Below are positions 53,818-62,200 of a stretch of 64,000 nt of DNA, piece by piece. Made by a program: the position numbers and the translations under genes. Position 1 is the stretch's first letter. Every line of letters begins with the position of its first letter. The notes under the pieces were generated by a model that worked only from the letters and a program-made list of their open reading frames with translations, was not told the origin of the DNA and did no database searches. Origin of the DNA: Planctomycetales bacterium. GTDB taxonomy: Bacteria > Planctomycetota > Planctomycetia > Pirellulales > Pirellulaceae. The stretch spans positions 30,657-94,656 of the forward strand of contig JAGQOY010000005.1 in NCBI GenBank assembly GCA_020427005.1, read 5' to 3'.

Positions 53818-55833
53818 ATGAGTTTACTGCGCCTATGCATAGTGTTTATTTGGACAGCGATGGTTGGTGTTGGTTACGCTCAACAGCAGCAAGCGGAATT
53901 ACCGATTGGTTTTCGAGACTTGGAATCGCATTGCCCTTTCCAACCTCCCCTAACTCTAGCAGCCTGGCAGCAGCGGGCCGGCGAAGTTCGGCTCCAGCTT
54001 TCCGTTGCTTTGGGTTTGTATCCCAAACCGTTACTCGACGAGGTGAAGCCAAAGATTTACGGAGCAGTTGATCGGGACGAATACACCATTGAGAAGGTAA
54101 CATTCGAGAGTTTGCCTGGCTTTTTTGTTACTGGTAATTTGTATCGCCCGAAGAACATTCAAGCTGGGACCAAAATCCCTGCTGTACTCTGCCCACATGG
54201 CCATTGGACTGAGGCGCGTTTTTACAATCCTTCTCAACAAGAGATAAATGATCTCTTGGCCATCGGCGCTGAACGATTTGAGACTGCAGCGCGCAATCAC
54301 ATACAAGCTCGCTGTGTACAGCTGGCTCGCATGGGGTGCATCGTTTTCCATTGGGACATGATTGGATATTGCGATAGTCAACAAATCAATTTCTCTCGAG
54401 CCCATACGTTTGCCAAGCAAGATGCCGCGACGGAGAACAACGAGCAGGGGTGGCTATTGTATAGTCCGCTGGCGGAGGCGAATTGCCAGACGATTATCGG
54501 CTTGCAATCGTTAGCTACTCAGCGCGCAGTGGACATGTTGTTGACATTGCCGGAGGTGGATGCGACTCGAATTGCGATTACTGGCGCCAGTGGTGGTGGC
54601 ACGCAAACGTTTCTAGGGGCAGCCCTGGATGATCGCATAAGCGTTGCTTTTCCCGCGGTTATGGTAAGTACCGGGATGCAGGGCGGATGCACGTGTGAGA
54701 ATGCGCCGCTATTGCGAAACGGAACAGGAAATGTTGAGATCGCGGCTCTCATTGCACCACGTCCATTAGGCATGAGTGCAGCCGATGACTGGACGCGAAC
54801 TATGCCCGAAGATGGCTTTCCGGAACTTCAGAAGTTGTACTCGCTGTTTGGCGCAAAGGATAAGGTGGCCTTGTTTCCAGCCTTGCACTTTAAGCACAAC
54901 TACAATCACGTGTCCAGAGTCAATATGTATGGTTGGATGAGTGACCACCTGGGGCTAGGGTTCAAGAAACCAATCTTGGAACGAGACTTTGAGTTGGCTG
55001 CGAAGGAGGAGCTGAGTGTTTGGGATGCCGAGCATCCGCAACCAGAGGGTGGAGAGGTTTTTGAGCGGCAATTACTTTCTCGATGGGCGAAGATCGTTGA
55101 CGCACAGCTTCAAGGACTATTGCAGGGAGATCAGAATCAGCAGCGAGAGCTATCGAAGGTGTTGCACTCTGGTTGGCGCACGATTTTGGGACTGACCGCG
55201 GCAGCGGTTGAACCGGCCCAGCTAGAGGCTCAAGGGGAGACAATTGCGGAACTGAGCAGTCAAAGTGAAGGCACTTGGGAGGTTCAACAAGTGCTGGTCA
55301 AGGAAGCTACTGCCGATCAAGTTGTAATCACGCATGGAGGCAATGAAAAAGCAATTGCTATTACAATTCTGCCGCAGCAGAATCAGACGCTGGTTCAATA
55401 TCGCCGCTTGGCAGCTGGGTATACATATGGCTACAACATGGCAGCCTTTTCCAAGCAAGCCCGACAAATTGCGGCTACGATTGGATGGCTGCGCCATCAA
55501 TATCCAGGTGAGGAGATACAGGTTTCCGGACATGGTCCAGGTGCAGCCTTGAGCGCAGCCGCCGCGTTGTGTGCTGCTGATCAAACACGTTCTGAGGAAG
55601 AAGCGGCCAAATTGCAGCTTCAATTGTGGCCTGAAGGTTTTGATTTTCGAAGCGTATCGTCAATCCAAGACAATTACTTCTTGCCAGGCGCCTTGCGATT
55701 CTGGGATTTTTCAGGTTTGTCGGCTAGTATTCCGAACGCCGTGGTCCATGTGCACGGATCTGAGCCAACAAGTTTTGTACGGTTAGAAAAGATGTATGGC
55801 CAGCAAGGATCGGAATTGCATGTCGCTCAATAG
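53818..55833 (+). CDS. Secreted alpha/beta hydrolase, acetyl-xylan-esterase-like
   Basis: This is a 671-residue exported hydrolase. The signal peptide ends near GYAQQ. The N-terminal half resembles the planctomycete acetyl xylan esterase / Abhydrolase_7 type: CPHGHW, HWDMIGYCDS, and the nucleophile elbow TGASGGGTQT with Ser258; the segment IAPRPLGMSAADDWT matches the family, and the catalytic acid and histidine probably lie in the following HFKHNYNH region. Residues about 380-671 form a second, weaker alpha/beta region (VSGHGPGAALSAAAAL resembles an elbow without serine). The likely substrate is an ester on a polysaccharide. Its stop overlaps the next gene by 14 bases. Confidence 0.85.
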   Translation: MSLLRLCIVFIWTAMVGVGYAQQQQAELPIGFRDLESHCPFQPPLTLAAWQQRAGEVRLQLSVALGLYPKPLLDEVKPKIYGAVDRDEYTIEKVTFESLPGFFVTGNLYRPKNIQAGTKIPAVLCPHGHWTEARFYNPSQQEINDLLAIGAERFETAARNHIQARCVQLARMGCIVFHWDMIGYCDSQQINFSRAHTFAKQDAATENNEQGWLLYSPLAEANCQTIIGLQSLATQRAVDMLLTLPEVDATRIAITGASGGGTQTFLGAALDDRISVAFPAVMVSTGMQGGCTCENAPLLRNGTGNVEIAALIAPRPLGMSAADDWTRTMPEDGFPELQKLYSLFGAKDKVALFPALHFKHNYNHVSRVNMYGWMSDHLGLGFKKPILERDFELAAKEELSVWDAEHPQPEGGEVFERQLLSRWAKIVDAQLQGLLQGDQNQQRELSKVLHSGWRTILGLTAAAVEPAQLEAQGETIAELSSQSEGTWEVQQVLVKEATADQVVITHGGNEKAIAITILPQQNQTLVQYRRLAAGYTYGYNMAAFSKQARQIAATIGWLRHQYPGEEIQVSGHGPGAALSAAAALCAADQTRSEEEAAKLQLQLWPEGFDFRSVSSIQDNYFLPGALRFWDFSGLSASIPNAVVHVHGSEPTSFVRLEKMYGQQGSELHVAQ

Positions 55834-56626
55834 TAGCCTGCATTCAACGCAGGTCTGGCTTCACTGTGCACAACTTCTAAAGAATAAGGATCCGCTTCGA
55901 CTTTCAAGAAGATCAGTGATTGGTGTGATTGGGCTGATTCTGGCGGTCCTATCTGCCAGGCCGGCAGCTGGCCAAATTGGTGGTCCGACGTATGAATCAC
56001 GAGAGATCAGTGGCTGGGAACTAAATATTGACCGACAGCTTCTGAGTCAGTATTCGTCCGAAACATTGACTGCGGCTCGTCTATTAAAGGCTCAGCTTGA
56101 TGAAATCCAAAACGTAGTGCCAGCCAAAGTTGTGATGCGATTGCGGCGGGTCAGGCTATGGTTCTCAATGCCGTATGTGGGGCAAACGCCTCGTGCTGAA
56201 TACCATCCTGGACGTGCGTGGTTGGTAGAACACGGCCGCAATCCGGATATGGAGAAGGGAATTGAGTTTTCTAATATCCTGAACTTTGACAAAGAAACTC
56301 GCCGCATGCCGAATTTTGCCCTCCATGAACTAGCCCATGCCTACCATCATCAAGTATTGGCAAGTGGATACGACAATCAGATAGTCCAGCAGGCTTTCGA
56401 GCGTATCAAGAACGACGGACGGTATGCAATTGTCGAGCGAGTTGACTCATCGGGCAATAAATCATTGGGACCTGCCTACGCTCTAACTTCACCTCAAGAG
56501 TATTTTGCTGAAAGTACAGAGGCTTTCTTTTCTCGCAATGATTTTTTTCCATTTGATCGTCGGCAGCTTTTAGATTTTGATCCTGAAACCTGCGAGTTGA
56601 TTAGCAGGCTTTGGCAGGTGGAATGA
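55820..56626 (+). CDS. Exported zinc-metallopeptidase-like protein
   Basis: This is a 268-residue protein. The ATG at 55820 overlaps the preceding hydrolase stop by 14 bases. A hydrophobic segment at about 40-60 (VIGVIGLILAVLSARPAAG) is a signal or anchor. The zinc motif HELAHAYHH is present, and a downstream EYFAESTEAFF gives a likely third ligand, as in gluzincin-type peptidases. I do not know the exact family; the HEXXH plus glutamate pattern supports a zinc enzyme outside the cytoplasm. The coupling to the esterase-like gene suggests joint expression. Confidence 0.75.
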   Translation: MSLNSSLHSTQVWLHCAQLLKNKDPLRLSRRSVIGVIGLILAVLSARPAAGQIGGPTYESREISGWELNIDRQLLSQYSSETLTAARLLKAQLDEIQNVVPAKVVMRLRRVRLWFSMPYVGQTPRAEYHPGRAWLVEHGRNPDMEKGIEFSNILNFDKETRRMPNFALHELAHAYHHQVLASGYDNQIVQQAFERIKNDGRYAIVERVDSSGNKSLGPAYALTSPQEYFAESTEAFFSRNDFFPFDRRQLLDFDPETCELISRLWQVE

Positions 56627-56726
56627 TGATATTTCGACAGTAGTGGTTCATGAATGCTCAGCTCGATTTGTGTTTTTTGAACAAAAAAATACCTCGCGGA
56701 TTTGGAAACTCGGTTAAGGCAAACAA

Positions 56727-57719
56727 ATGCAAGTTTTAGTGACGGGTGGATACGGATGTATTGGAGCTGAAACCGTCAAATGGCTGCTGAGAAACAGTGA
56801 CGCACGAGTCATTGTTGCTAGTAGGCAAGTAAGCGAGCAACGCACCGAGCGAGTTTTTGATAGTGAAGATAGGACTCGGATAGAGGCAGTAACGCTAGAT
56901 ATCGCTGCTCCGGCCCAATTGGTAAACCTTTTGAACTCGCGGAGCGTTACCCACGTGGTGCATTTGGCAGCGCTGCAAACACCGGATTGCAACGCGAATC
57001 GCAATCAAGGTTTGCAAACTAACTTGGCAGGTACGCAAAACCTTTTAGAGGCGGTCAAGCAGGCATCTGGAGTAGTTCGCCGAGTCGTGTTCGCAAGTTC
57101 GATCGCCGTTTACGGCCCTCGTTCGGCCTACCCGGTCGGAGTTGTTCCCATGGATGTCGAACCACAACCGGTCAATGTGTATGGAGTGTGGAAATTGGCC
57201 GCTGAACATGTTTGCAGGCTGTTTCAGCAAGAAACCGGAATACCGACTGTATGCTTGCGTCCAGGTGTATTGTATGGTCCAGGACGCGACTTAGGCTTAA
57301 CGTCCAGTCCAACAACTGCCATTAAGTGCGTGGCCTTGAACTTGCCCTACGAAGTGACATTTCGAACACAACAGGATTATCTATTTGCGCCAGACTCAGG
57401 TGCTGTTTTTGGAAATGTGTTATTGAGTGACTACGACGGTTTTGGTGTGTTCACGATGCCTCGTGAGACGATCAACACCTATCAATTTGTAGAGTATTTG
57501 CGAATCGCCGCAGAACACTGGCGAGTGGCTGAAAATGTCAGGATTAGGGTCAGTGACGGAGAGGCTCCGTTTATTTGCGAGCTAGACTATCAACCCATCA
57601 TGGACGCTTTTCCCAGTTTGAAACAAACTCCCATAGCACAGGGGATTCGACAGTCGCTGGGGACTTTCCTAAAGCAGGTCCAGCGAGGTTGGTTGAGGCC
57701 AGCGGACGTTGCGCAATGA
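56727..57719 (+). CDS. NAD-dependent epimerase/dehydratase (extended SDR)
   Basis: This is a 330-residue extended short-chain dehydrogenase. The nucleotide-binding loop is TGGYGCIG (6-13), and the catalytic pair is Y152 and K156 in YGVWK, with SSIAVYGP supplying the serine. The closest relatives are nucleotide-sugar epimerases, but the substrate region is not diagnostic. An OleD-like role beside the OleC-like gene downstream was considered, but the sequence is not OleD-like. It is followed by a 170-base gap and the AMP ligase. Confidence 0.85.
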   Translation: MQVLVTGGYGCIGAETVKWLLRNSDARVIVASRQVSEQRTERVFDSEDRTRIEAVTLDIAAPAQLVNLLNSRSVTHVVHLAALQTPDCNANRNQGLQTNLAGTQNLLEAVKQASGVVRRVVFASSIAVYGPRSAYPVGVVPMDVEPQPVNVYGVWKLAAEHVCRLFQQETGIPTVCLRPGVLYGPGRDLGLTSSPTTAIKCVALNLPYEVTFRTQQDYLFAPDSGAVFGNVLLSDYDGFGVFTMPRETINTYQFVEYLRIAAEHWRVAENVRIRVSDGEAPFICELDYQPIMDAFPSLKQTPIAQGIRQSLGTFLKQVQRGWLRPADVAQ

Positions 57720-57889
57720 TTCGTATGCAGGCTGTGTGGGTCAAATGACTCTAGATTGGCAGACGACGGGGAACTCGATTGCCGTTATACTTTGGTCAAA
57801 CGTCAGTTTTTTGGGCGAATCCTGACGCTATTCGCCGAGGTAACTGTATTAATAAGGGAGTCGAGGTGCGAGGCCATAGCACGGACGAA

Positions 57890-59608
57890 ATGTTTGCAAA
57901 TCTTAATCGGCTACCACCGGCACCCTTGGAGATCAACGTTGCGAATGTAGCCAGTAGGTTGCAGCAGGTCGCGTTGCATAATCCGGCGGCAATTTCGATG
58001 GCTTCTCCTAGTGGACGCTATGTTCCCGGTGCCTCGCGAAGATACAGAACGCTGACGTTTGCGGATTTGGAATTGCAAACCAATTCCATTGCAGCTGGAT
58101 TTCAGCAGCTTGGGATAGAGCCAGGCATGCGAATCGTCATGCTGGTCCGATTTGGGGCGGATTTCATTTCTTTGGTGTTTGCCCTTTTGAAGGCAGGCGC
58201 TGTAGTGGTGCTCATCGATCCGGGCATGGGACGCAAGAACTTAATTCGCTGCTTGGAAGCGACCGATCCTCATGGATTTGTAGCCATTCCCGCAGCCCAT
58301 ATTATTAGGATGGCTTTGAGCCATCGGTTTCCTCATGCCAAGTTGAACGTAACGGTAGGTCGTCGATTTGGGTTCCTGCCCAAACCGAGTCTCGATATGT
58401 TGGAGGGCACTCCGTCATCGTTGTACCGACCTCCGTCCGTATCGTTGGATAGCCCAGCGGCAGTGATTTTTACAACCGGCAGTACGGGACCGCCAAAGGG
58501 TGTGGAGTATACGCATCGGACCTTTAACAGTCAGATTGATCAGCTTGTCGAACATTATGGTATTACTCCTGGAGGGCGAGACCTGTCGGGGTTTCCACTA
58601 TTCGGACTTTTTAATGCGGTTATGGGAACGACCACCGTGATCCCCGATATGGATCCTACGCGACCTGCCGACGTAGACCCACCCCGACTGCTGGATGCCA
58701 TTGACCAATGGGAGATTAATCAAGCCTTTGGTTCTCCGGCACTGTGGACGAAAGTTGGCAAGTTCCTAAAGCAGCAGGGCCGGCTAATCAGCAGCTTGCA
58801 GCGTGTTTTTTCCGCAGGTGCACCCGTACCGCCCCACGTATTGGAATGGATGCGGGATCATATGCATCCGGATGGACAGATGTATACGCCTTATGGAGCG
58901 ACCGAAGCTTTGCCGGTTGCTTCGATCGAGTCACGCGAAGTCTTGTCCGAGACTGCGGAGAAATGCCGTCATGGGCAAGGGACATGCGTCGGGCGAAAAT
59001 TCTCTGGTATTCAATGGAAAGTTATCAGTATCGATGACGGACCTTTATTATCAGTTGACCAGGTGAAAGAGTTGCCACGTGGTCAAATCGGCGAGCTGAT
59101 GGTCAGCGGCGATGTTGTGACCAAGCGATATGTAACGCGTATCGACCAGAATGCACTACACAAAGTGCAGGATGGCGATCGTACATGGCACCGCATGGGT
59201 GATGTCGGGTATCTCGACGAACTGGATCGTTTTTGGTGCTGTGGGCGCAAATCGCACCGTGTGCAAACAAACTCGGGGACTCTCTTTACGGAGCCCTGCG
59301 AGGCCATTTATAACAACCATCCGCAAATCCATCGATGTGCTTTGGTTGGTACTGGAGAAAAACCGCTTCATCCGGTGATTGTGGCCGAACCCTGGCCGGA
59401 ATTCGCCCCAGCTGATTCAGTCGCTGCAGAGAATTTGGCTGCCCAGTTGAGGAGACTGGGGCAGGAAAACGAACTGACTCGCATGATCAATGACGTGTTG
59501 ATTTACCCAAAGCGATTGCCCACGGATATCCGTCACAATTCCAAGATATTTAGAGAGCAGTTGGCTCCTTGGGCAGAACGACAATTGCAACCCAAACATC
59601 GGCGCTAG
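57890..59608 (+). CDS. oleC: OleC-like AMP-dependent ligase (beta-lactone synthetase family)
   Basis: This is an acyl-adenylating (ANL) enzyme of 572 residues. The AMP-binding loop is TTGSTGPPKG (195-204). Blocks typical of OleC are FPLFGLFNAVMG, TVIPDMDPTRPADVDP, FSAGAPVPPHVLE and YTPYGATEALPVASIE. OleC turns beta-hydroxy acids into beta-lactones in long-chain olefin synthesis. The ATG at 57890 is chosen because earlier codons overlap the gap and are not family-like. OleA, OleB and a clear OleD are not nearby, so the product could be another beta-lactone or acyl adenylate. Confidence 0.8.
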   Translation: MFANLNRLPPAPLEINVANVASRLQQVALHNPAAISMASPSGRYVPGASRRYRTLTFADLELQTNSIAAGFQQLGIEPGMRIVMLVRFGADFISLVFALLKAGAVVVLIDPGMGRKNLIRCLEATDPHGFVAIPAAHIIRMALSHRFPHAKLNVTVGRRFGFLPKPSLDMLEGTPSSLYRPPSVSLDSPAAVIFTTGSTGPPKGVEYTHRTFNSQIDQLVEHYGITPGGRDLSGFPLFGLFNAVMGTTTVIPDMDPTRPADVDPPRLLDAIDQWEINQAFGSPALWTKVGKFLKQQGRLISSLQRVFSAGAPVPPHVLEWMRDHMHPDGQMYTPYGATEALPVASIESREVLSETAEKCRHGQGTCVGRKFSGIQWKVISIDDGPLLSVDQVKELPRGQIGELMVSGDVVTKRYVTRIDQNALHKVQDGDRTWHRMGDVGYLDELDRFWCCGRKSHRVQTNSGTLFTEPCEAIYNNHPQIHRCALVGTGEKPLHPVIVAEPWPEFAPADSVAAENLAAQLRRLGQENELTRMINDVLIYPKRLPTDIRHNSKIFREQLAPWAERQLQPKHRR

Positions 59609-59672
59609 AAGTAGTTCATGGATCGCCGCACGGCAGTGATTGCTTTGGTGCAAAGTTTCTCAGGAAAATGCA

Positions 59673-60995
59673 ATGGACTTATTTGCCCAACAAGAAGAGG
59701 CCAATCGTCAAGCCGTCATGCCTCTAGCAGCTCGTATGCGTCCGAGCAAGATTTCCGAATTTGTAGGGCAACAGCATTTCTTAGGTGAGGGTAAATTGCT
59801 GCGACGCCTTTTGGCTGCACGCCGCTTGGGATCCATACTTTTTTACGGACCTCCTGGGACGGGCAAGACTACGTTGGCTCATCTTTTGGCGGTTGAAACT
59901 GGAGGACGATTTCAACAGCTGAATGCAGTGACAAGCGGTGTCAAGGAGCTACGCGATGTCTTAGCCTGGGCACGCGACGAAGTATCTACTGGAGGGGCTC
60001 GTCCATTGTTGTTTGTGGATGAAATTCATCGCTTCAGCAAAGCTCAGCAAGATGCACTCTTGCCGGACGTTGAGTCGGGAGTGGTCAGTTTAATCGGAGC
60101 TACTACAAGCAATCCCTTCTTCTGTGTGGGCGGAGCTTTGCTTAGTCGAAGCCAGATTTTTCAATTTCATAGCCTGTCGGTGGATGAAATCTTGACGCTA
60201 GTTGAGACCGCCATCAAAGATACCCGCCGTGGGTTAGGGCACTTGGATATCGAGTATGACATGGCGACCCTCCGTTATCTGGCTGAGTCAACTGACGGAG
60301 ATGCGCGGCGTGCATTAAGCGTTTTAGAAATTGCAATTCTCTCGACTTCATCGAGTCCGGTTTATTTGACGAAGGAATTGATTGCCGATTCGATGCAGCA
60401 GCGAATCATCCGCTACGATCGCGATGGCGACGAGCATTACGATGTTTCTAGTGCCCTCATTAAGAGTATTCGCGGAAGTGATCCGGACGCAGCCGTCTAT
60501 TGGCTGGCGCGGATGTTGGAGGCTGGGGAAGACATCCGTTTTGTCTGCCGCCGGTTGGTCATCTTGGCTAGTGAAGACATAGGTAACGCCGATCCGCAGG
60601 CTCTCGTGGTGGCAGTCTCGGCTGCCCAAGCCTGCGAACTTGTAGGATTGCCGGAGTGCCAGTTGACGCTTTCCCAGGCGGTTATCTATTTGGCATGCGC
60701 AGAGAAAAGTAATGCGGCTACCCTTGCTATTGGGAGTGCATGCCAGGATGTGCGCGAAAAAAGTGTTCTGCCAGTTCCTCGGCACCTTAGGGACGCGCAT
60801 TACGAGGGAGCGAAAACGCTCGGACACGGCGCCGGATACCGATACTCTCACGATTCGGAAAGCGGAGTGGTGGATCAAGATTACTTGGGGGTGGAAAGGC
60901 AGTATTTTTATCCATCTGCGCGCGGTTGGGAGGCAAAAATGGCTTGCCGACTTGAAGCTTTAAGGACTGAATCGCACTCCAAAAGGGAGAAATAA
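59673..60995 (+). CDS. rarA: Replication-associated recombination protein A (RarA/MgsA), AAA+ ATPase
   Basis: RarA acts at stalled replication forks. This 440-residue protein has Walker A GPPGTGKTT (59-67), Walker B LLFVDEIHRF, sensor 1 GATTSNPFF and the family C-terminal part (SAAQACELVGLPECQL and PRHLRDAHYEGAK, cited in part). The ATG at 59673 has AGGA seven bases upstream and the N-terminal MDLFAQQ is typical of RarA. A weak hairpin follows. Confidence 0.94.
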   Translation: MDLFAQQEEANRQAVMPLAARMRPSKISEFVGQQHFLGEGKLLRRLLAARRLGSILFYGPPGTGKTTLAHLLAVETGGRFQQLNAVTSGVKELRDVLAWARDEVSTGGARPLLFVDEIHRFSKAQQDALLPDVESGVVSLIGATTSNPFFCVGGALLSRSQIFQFHSLSVDEILTLVETAIKDTRRGLGHLDIEYDMATLRYLAESTDGDARRALSVLEIAILSTSSSPVYLTKELIADSMQQRIIRYDRDGDEHYDVSSALIKSIRGSDPDAAVYWLARMLEAGEDIRFVCRRLVILASEDIGNADPQALVVAVSAAQACELVGLPECQLTLSQAVIYLACAEKSNAATLAIGSACQDVREKSVLPVPRHLRDAHYEGAKTLGHGAGYRYSHDSESGVVDQDYLGVERQYFYPSARGWEAKMACRLEALRTESHSKREK

Positions 60996-61037
60996 AATTA
61001 CAAAAACGTAATAAATGAATATAGGCGAAAAATGTCG

Positions 61038-61056
61038 AAAAAGTGCGGTACTTTTT
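61038..61056. terminator. AT-rich hairpin after rarA
   Basis: AAAAAGT and ACTTTTT pair around a five-base GC-rich loop (GCGGT). It lies 43 bases after the rarA stop and has T at its 3' side; the stem is weak, so termination may be partial. Confidence 0.5.
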
Positions 61057-61116
61057 GGTTATGTGGGTGTTAAATCAAAAACCGCAGTCTCATCATTTTT
61101 GTTTAGGTGATGCATT

Positions 61117-61860
61117 ATGCTCTCCAGTTCGCCAACACGGATTCTTATTGTTGAAGATGATCCGATTCTTGCCAGGACGATTTCAAACGGCTTACGCGAA
61201 CAGGGGTACGAAGTAGAGTTGGCTGTGTCTGGGCCCCAGGCGGTCAATCGAGGAGTAGAGCAGGCTCACAATATTGTGCTGTTGGATTTGACTCTTTCAG
61301 ATGAATCGGCGCTAGGTGTACTAAGGTGCCTGAGGGAAGGCAATGAAAATGCCAACATCATCATGTTGACTCCCATAGATTTTCGGCAAGAGAGAATTGC
61401 CGGACTAGAAGCTGGGGCAGACGACTTTATTGTCAAACCATTTTCTATGTCTGAGCTGGTTGCGAGGGTTGAAGCTGCTCTTGTTCGAGCTCGTAGCCGT
61501 CCCAAGTCGATCCTTGAGATCGGTCAGATATCAATGGATCTAACGACACGTAAAGTAACTCGGTCAGGACGTCCTGTTCAGTTGACTCCGACCGAGTTTC
61601 GCATCTTGGAAATCTTAATGCGCAATCAGGGTAAGGTTGTTACCCGTAAGATGCTGTGTGAGTTTCTTTGGAATCCTGAATGGGAGGGAGTCACGAATGT
61701 GATTGAAGTTCACATCAATCGCTTACGTGGCAAAATCAACAATGGTCGGGAACCTCAGATGATTTTTACTGTCCGTGGCAGTGGGTACACGTTGCGTTGG
61801 GATCCCGATGCAGCCCCGCCTCGCCAGGATTATTTCGCGTCTGCGGAACCTCATATCTAG
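61117..61860 (+). CDS. OmpR/PhoB-type response regulator (orphan)
   Basis: This is a DNA-binding response regulator of 247 residues. The receiver domain has the acidic pair at 14-15 (IVEDD), the phospho-acceptor Asp57 in VLLDLTL, Thr85 in IIMLTP and Lys107 in VKPF. The winged-helix domain follows (about 135-235), with LTPTEFRILEILMRNQGKV, cited in part, and VRGSGYTLRW. No sensor kinase is adjacent in the window, so its partner is unknown. It lies between rarA and an ABC permease. Confidence 0.93.
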   Translation: MLSSSPTRILIVEDDPILARTISNGLREQGYEVELAVSGPQAVNRGVEQAHNIVLLDLTLSDESALGVLRCLREGNENANIIMLTPIDFRQERIAGLEAGADDFIVKPFSMSELVARVEAALVRARSRPKSILEIGQISMDLTTRKVTRSGRPVQLTPTEFRILEILMRNQGKVVTRKMLCEFLWNPEWEGVTNVIEVHINRLRGKINNGREPQMIFTVRGSGYTLRWDPDAAPPRQDYFASAEPHI

Positions 61861-61886
61861 GCGAGGGGCGATTCCGTTCGAGAAAC

Positions 61887-61910
61887 CGCAAATCTGATTT
61901 GCGATTTTCT
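61887..61910 (+). terminator. Possible terminator after the response regulator
   Basis: CGCAAAT and ATTTGCG form a seven-base perfect stem with a CTG loop, followed by ATTTTCT. The stop codon lies 27 bases upstream, so it fits a weak intrinsic terminator. Confidence 0.55.
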
Positions 61911-62200
61911 ATCTCTACTCTTCTCAGTCGCTGTGTGATTCTGGCCACTACGACGCCTTGCCTGCTCGCTTTTGCGGCTGCAAATCGTTTATCATAAAGT
62001 GCCCTGCGGGGTAGCCTTGGTGGCTTGTTCGAGGCAAGGTGTGCTCTGACTGTGATATGAGGTACAGTTTGGGTCCTTCTTCAATACGCTCCCAAGGGTG
62101 TTCGTTCTGCTTGGTTTATTCCAACAGCACGATTTAGGTTGCTGCGCCGCCGTGGGTTTGTGAAAGGACTGATTCATGAGATCCTCCAGCTGAGCTGAAG
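61911..62200. other. Intergenic region upstream of the ABC permease
   Basis: No gene was recognised. A minus-strand frame at 61992-62417 overlaps the start of the permease and is judged a chance frame. No clear promoter or repeat could be picked out. Confidence 0.4.

Noticed and set aside
56727..57719. OleD assignment for the SDR next to the OleC-like gene
   Set aside because: The SDR resembles nucleotide-sugar epimerases and lacks the blocks I associate with OleD.
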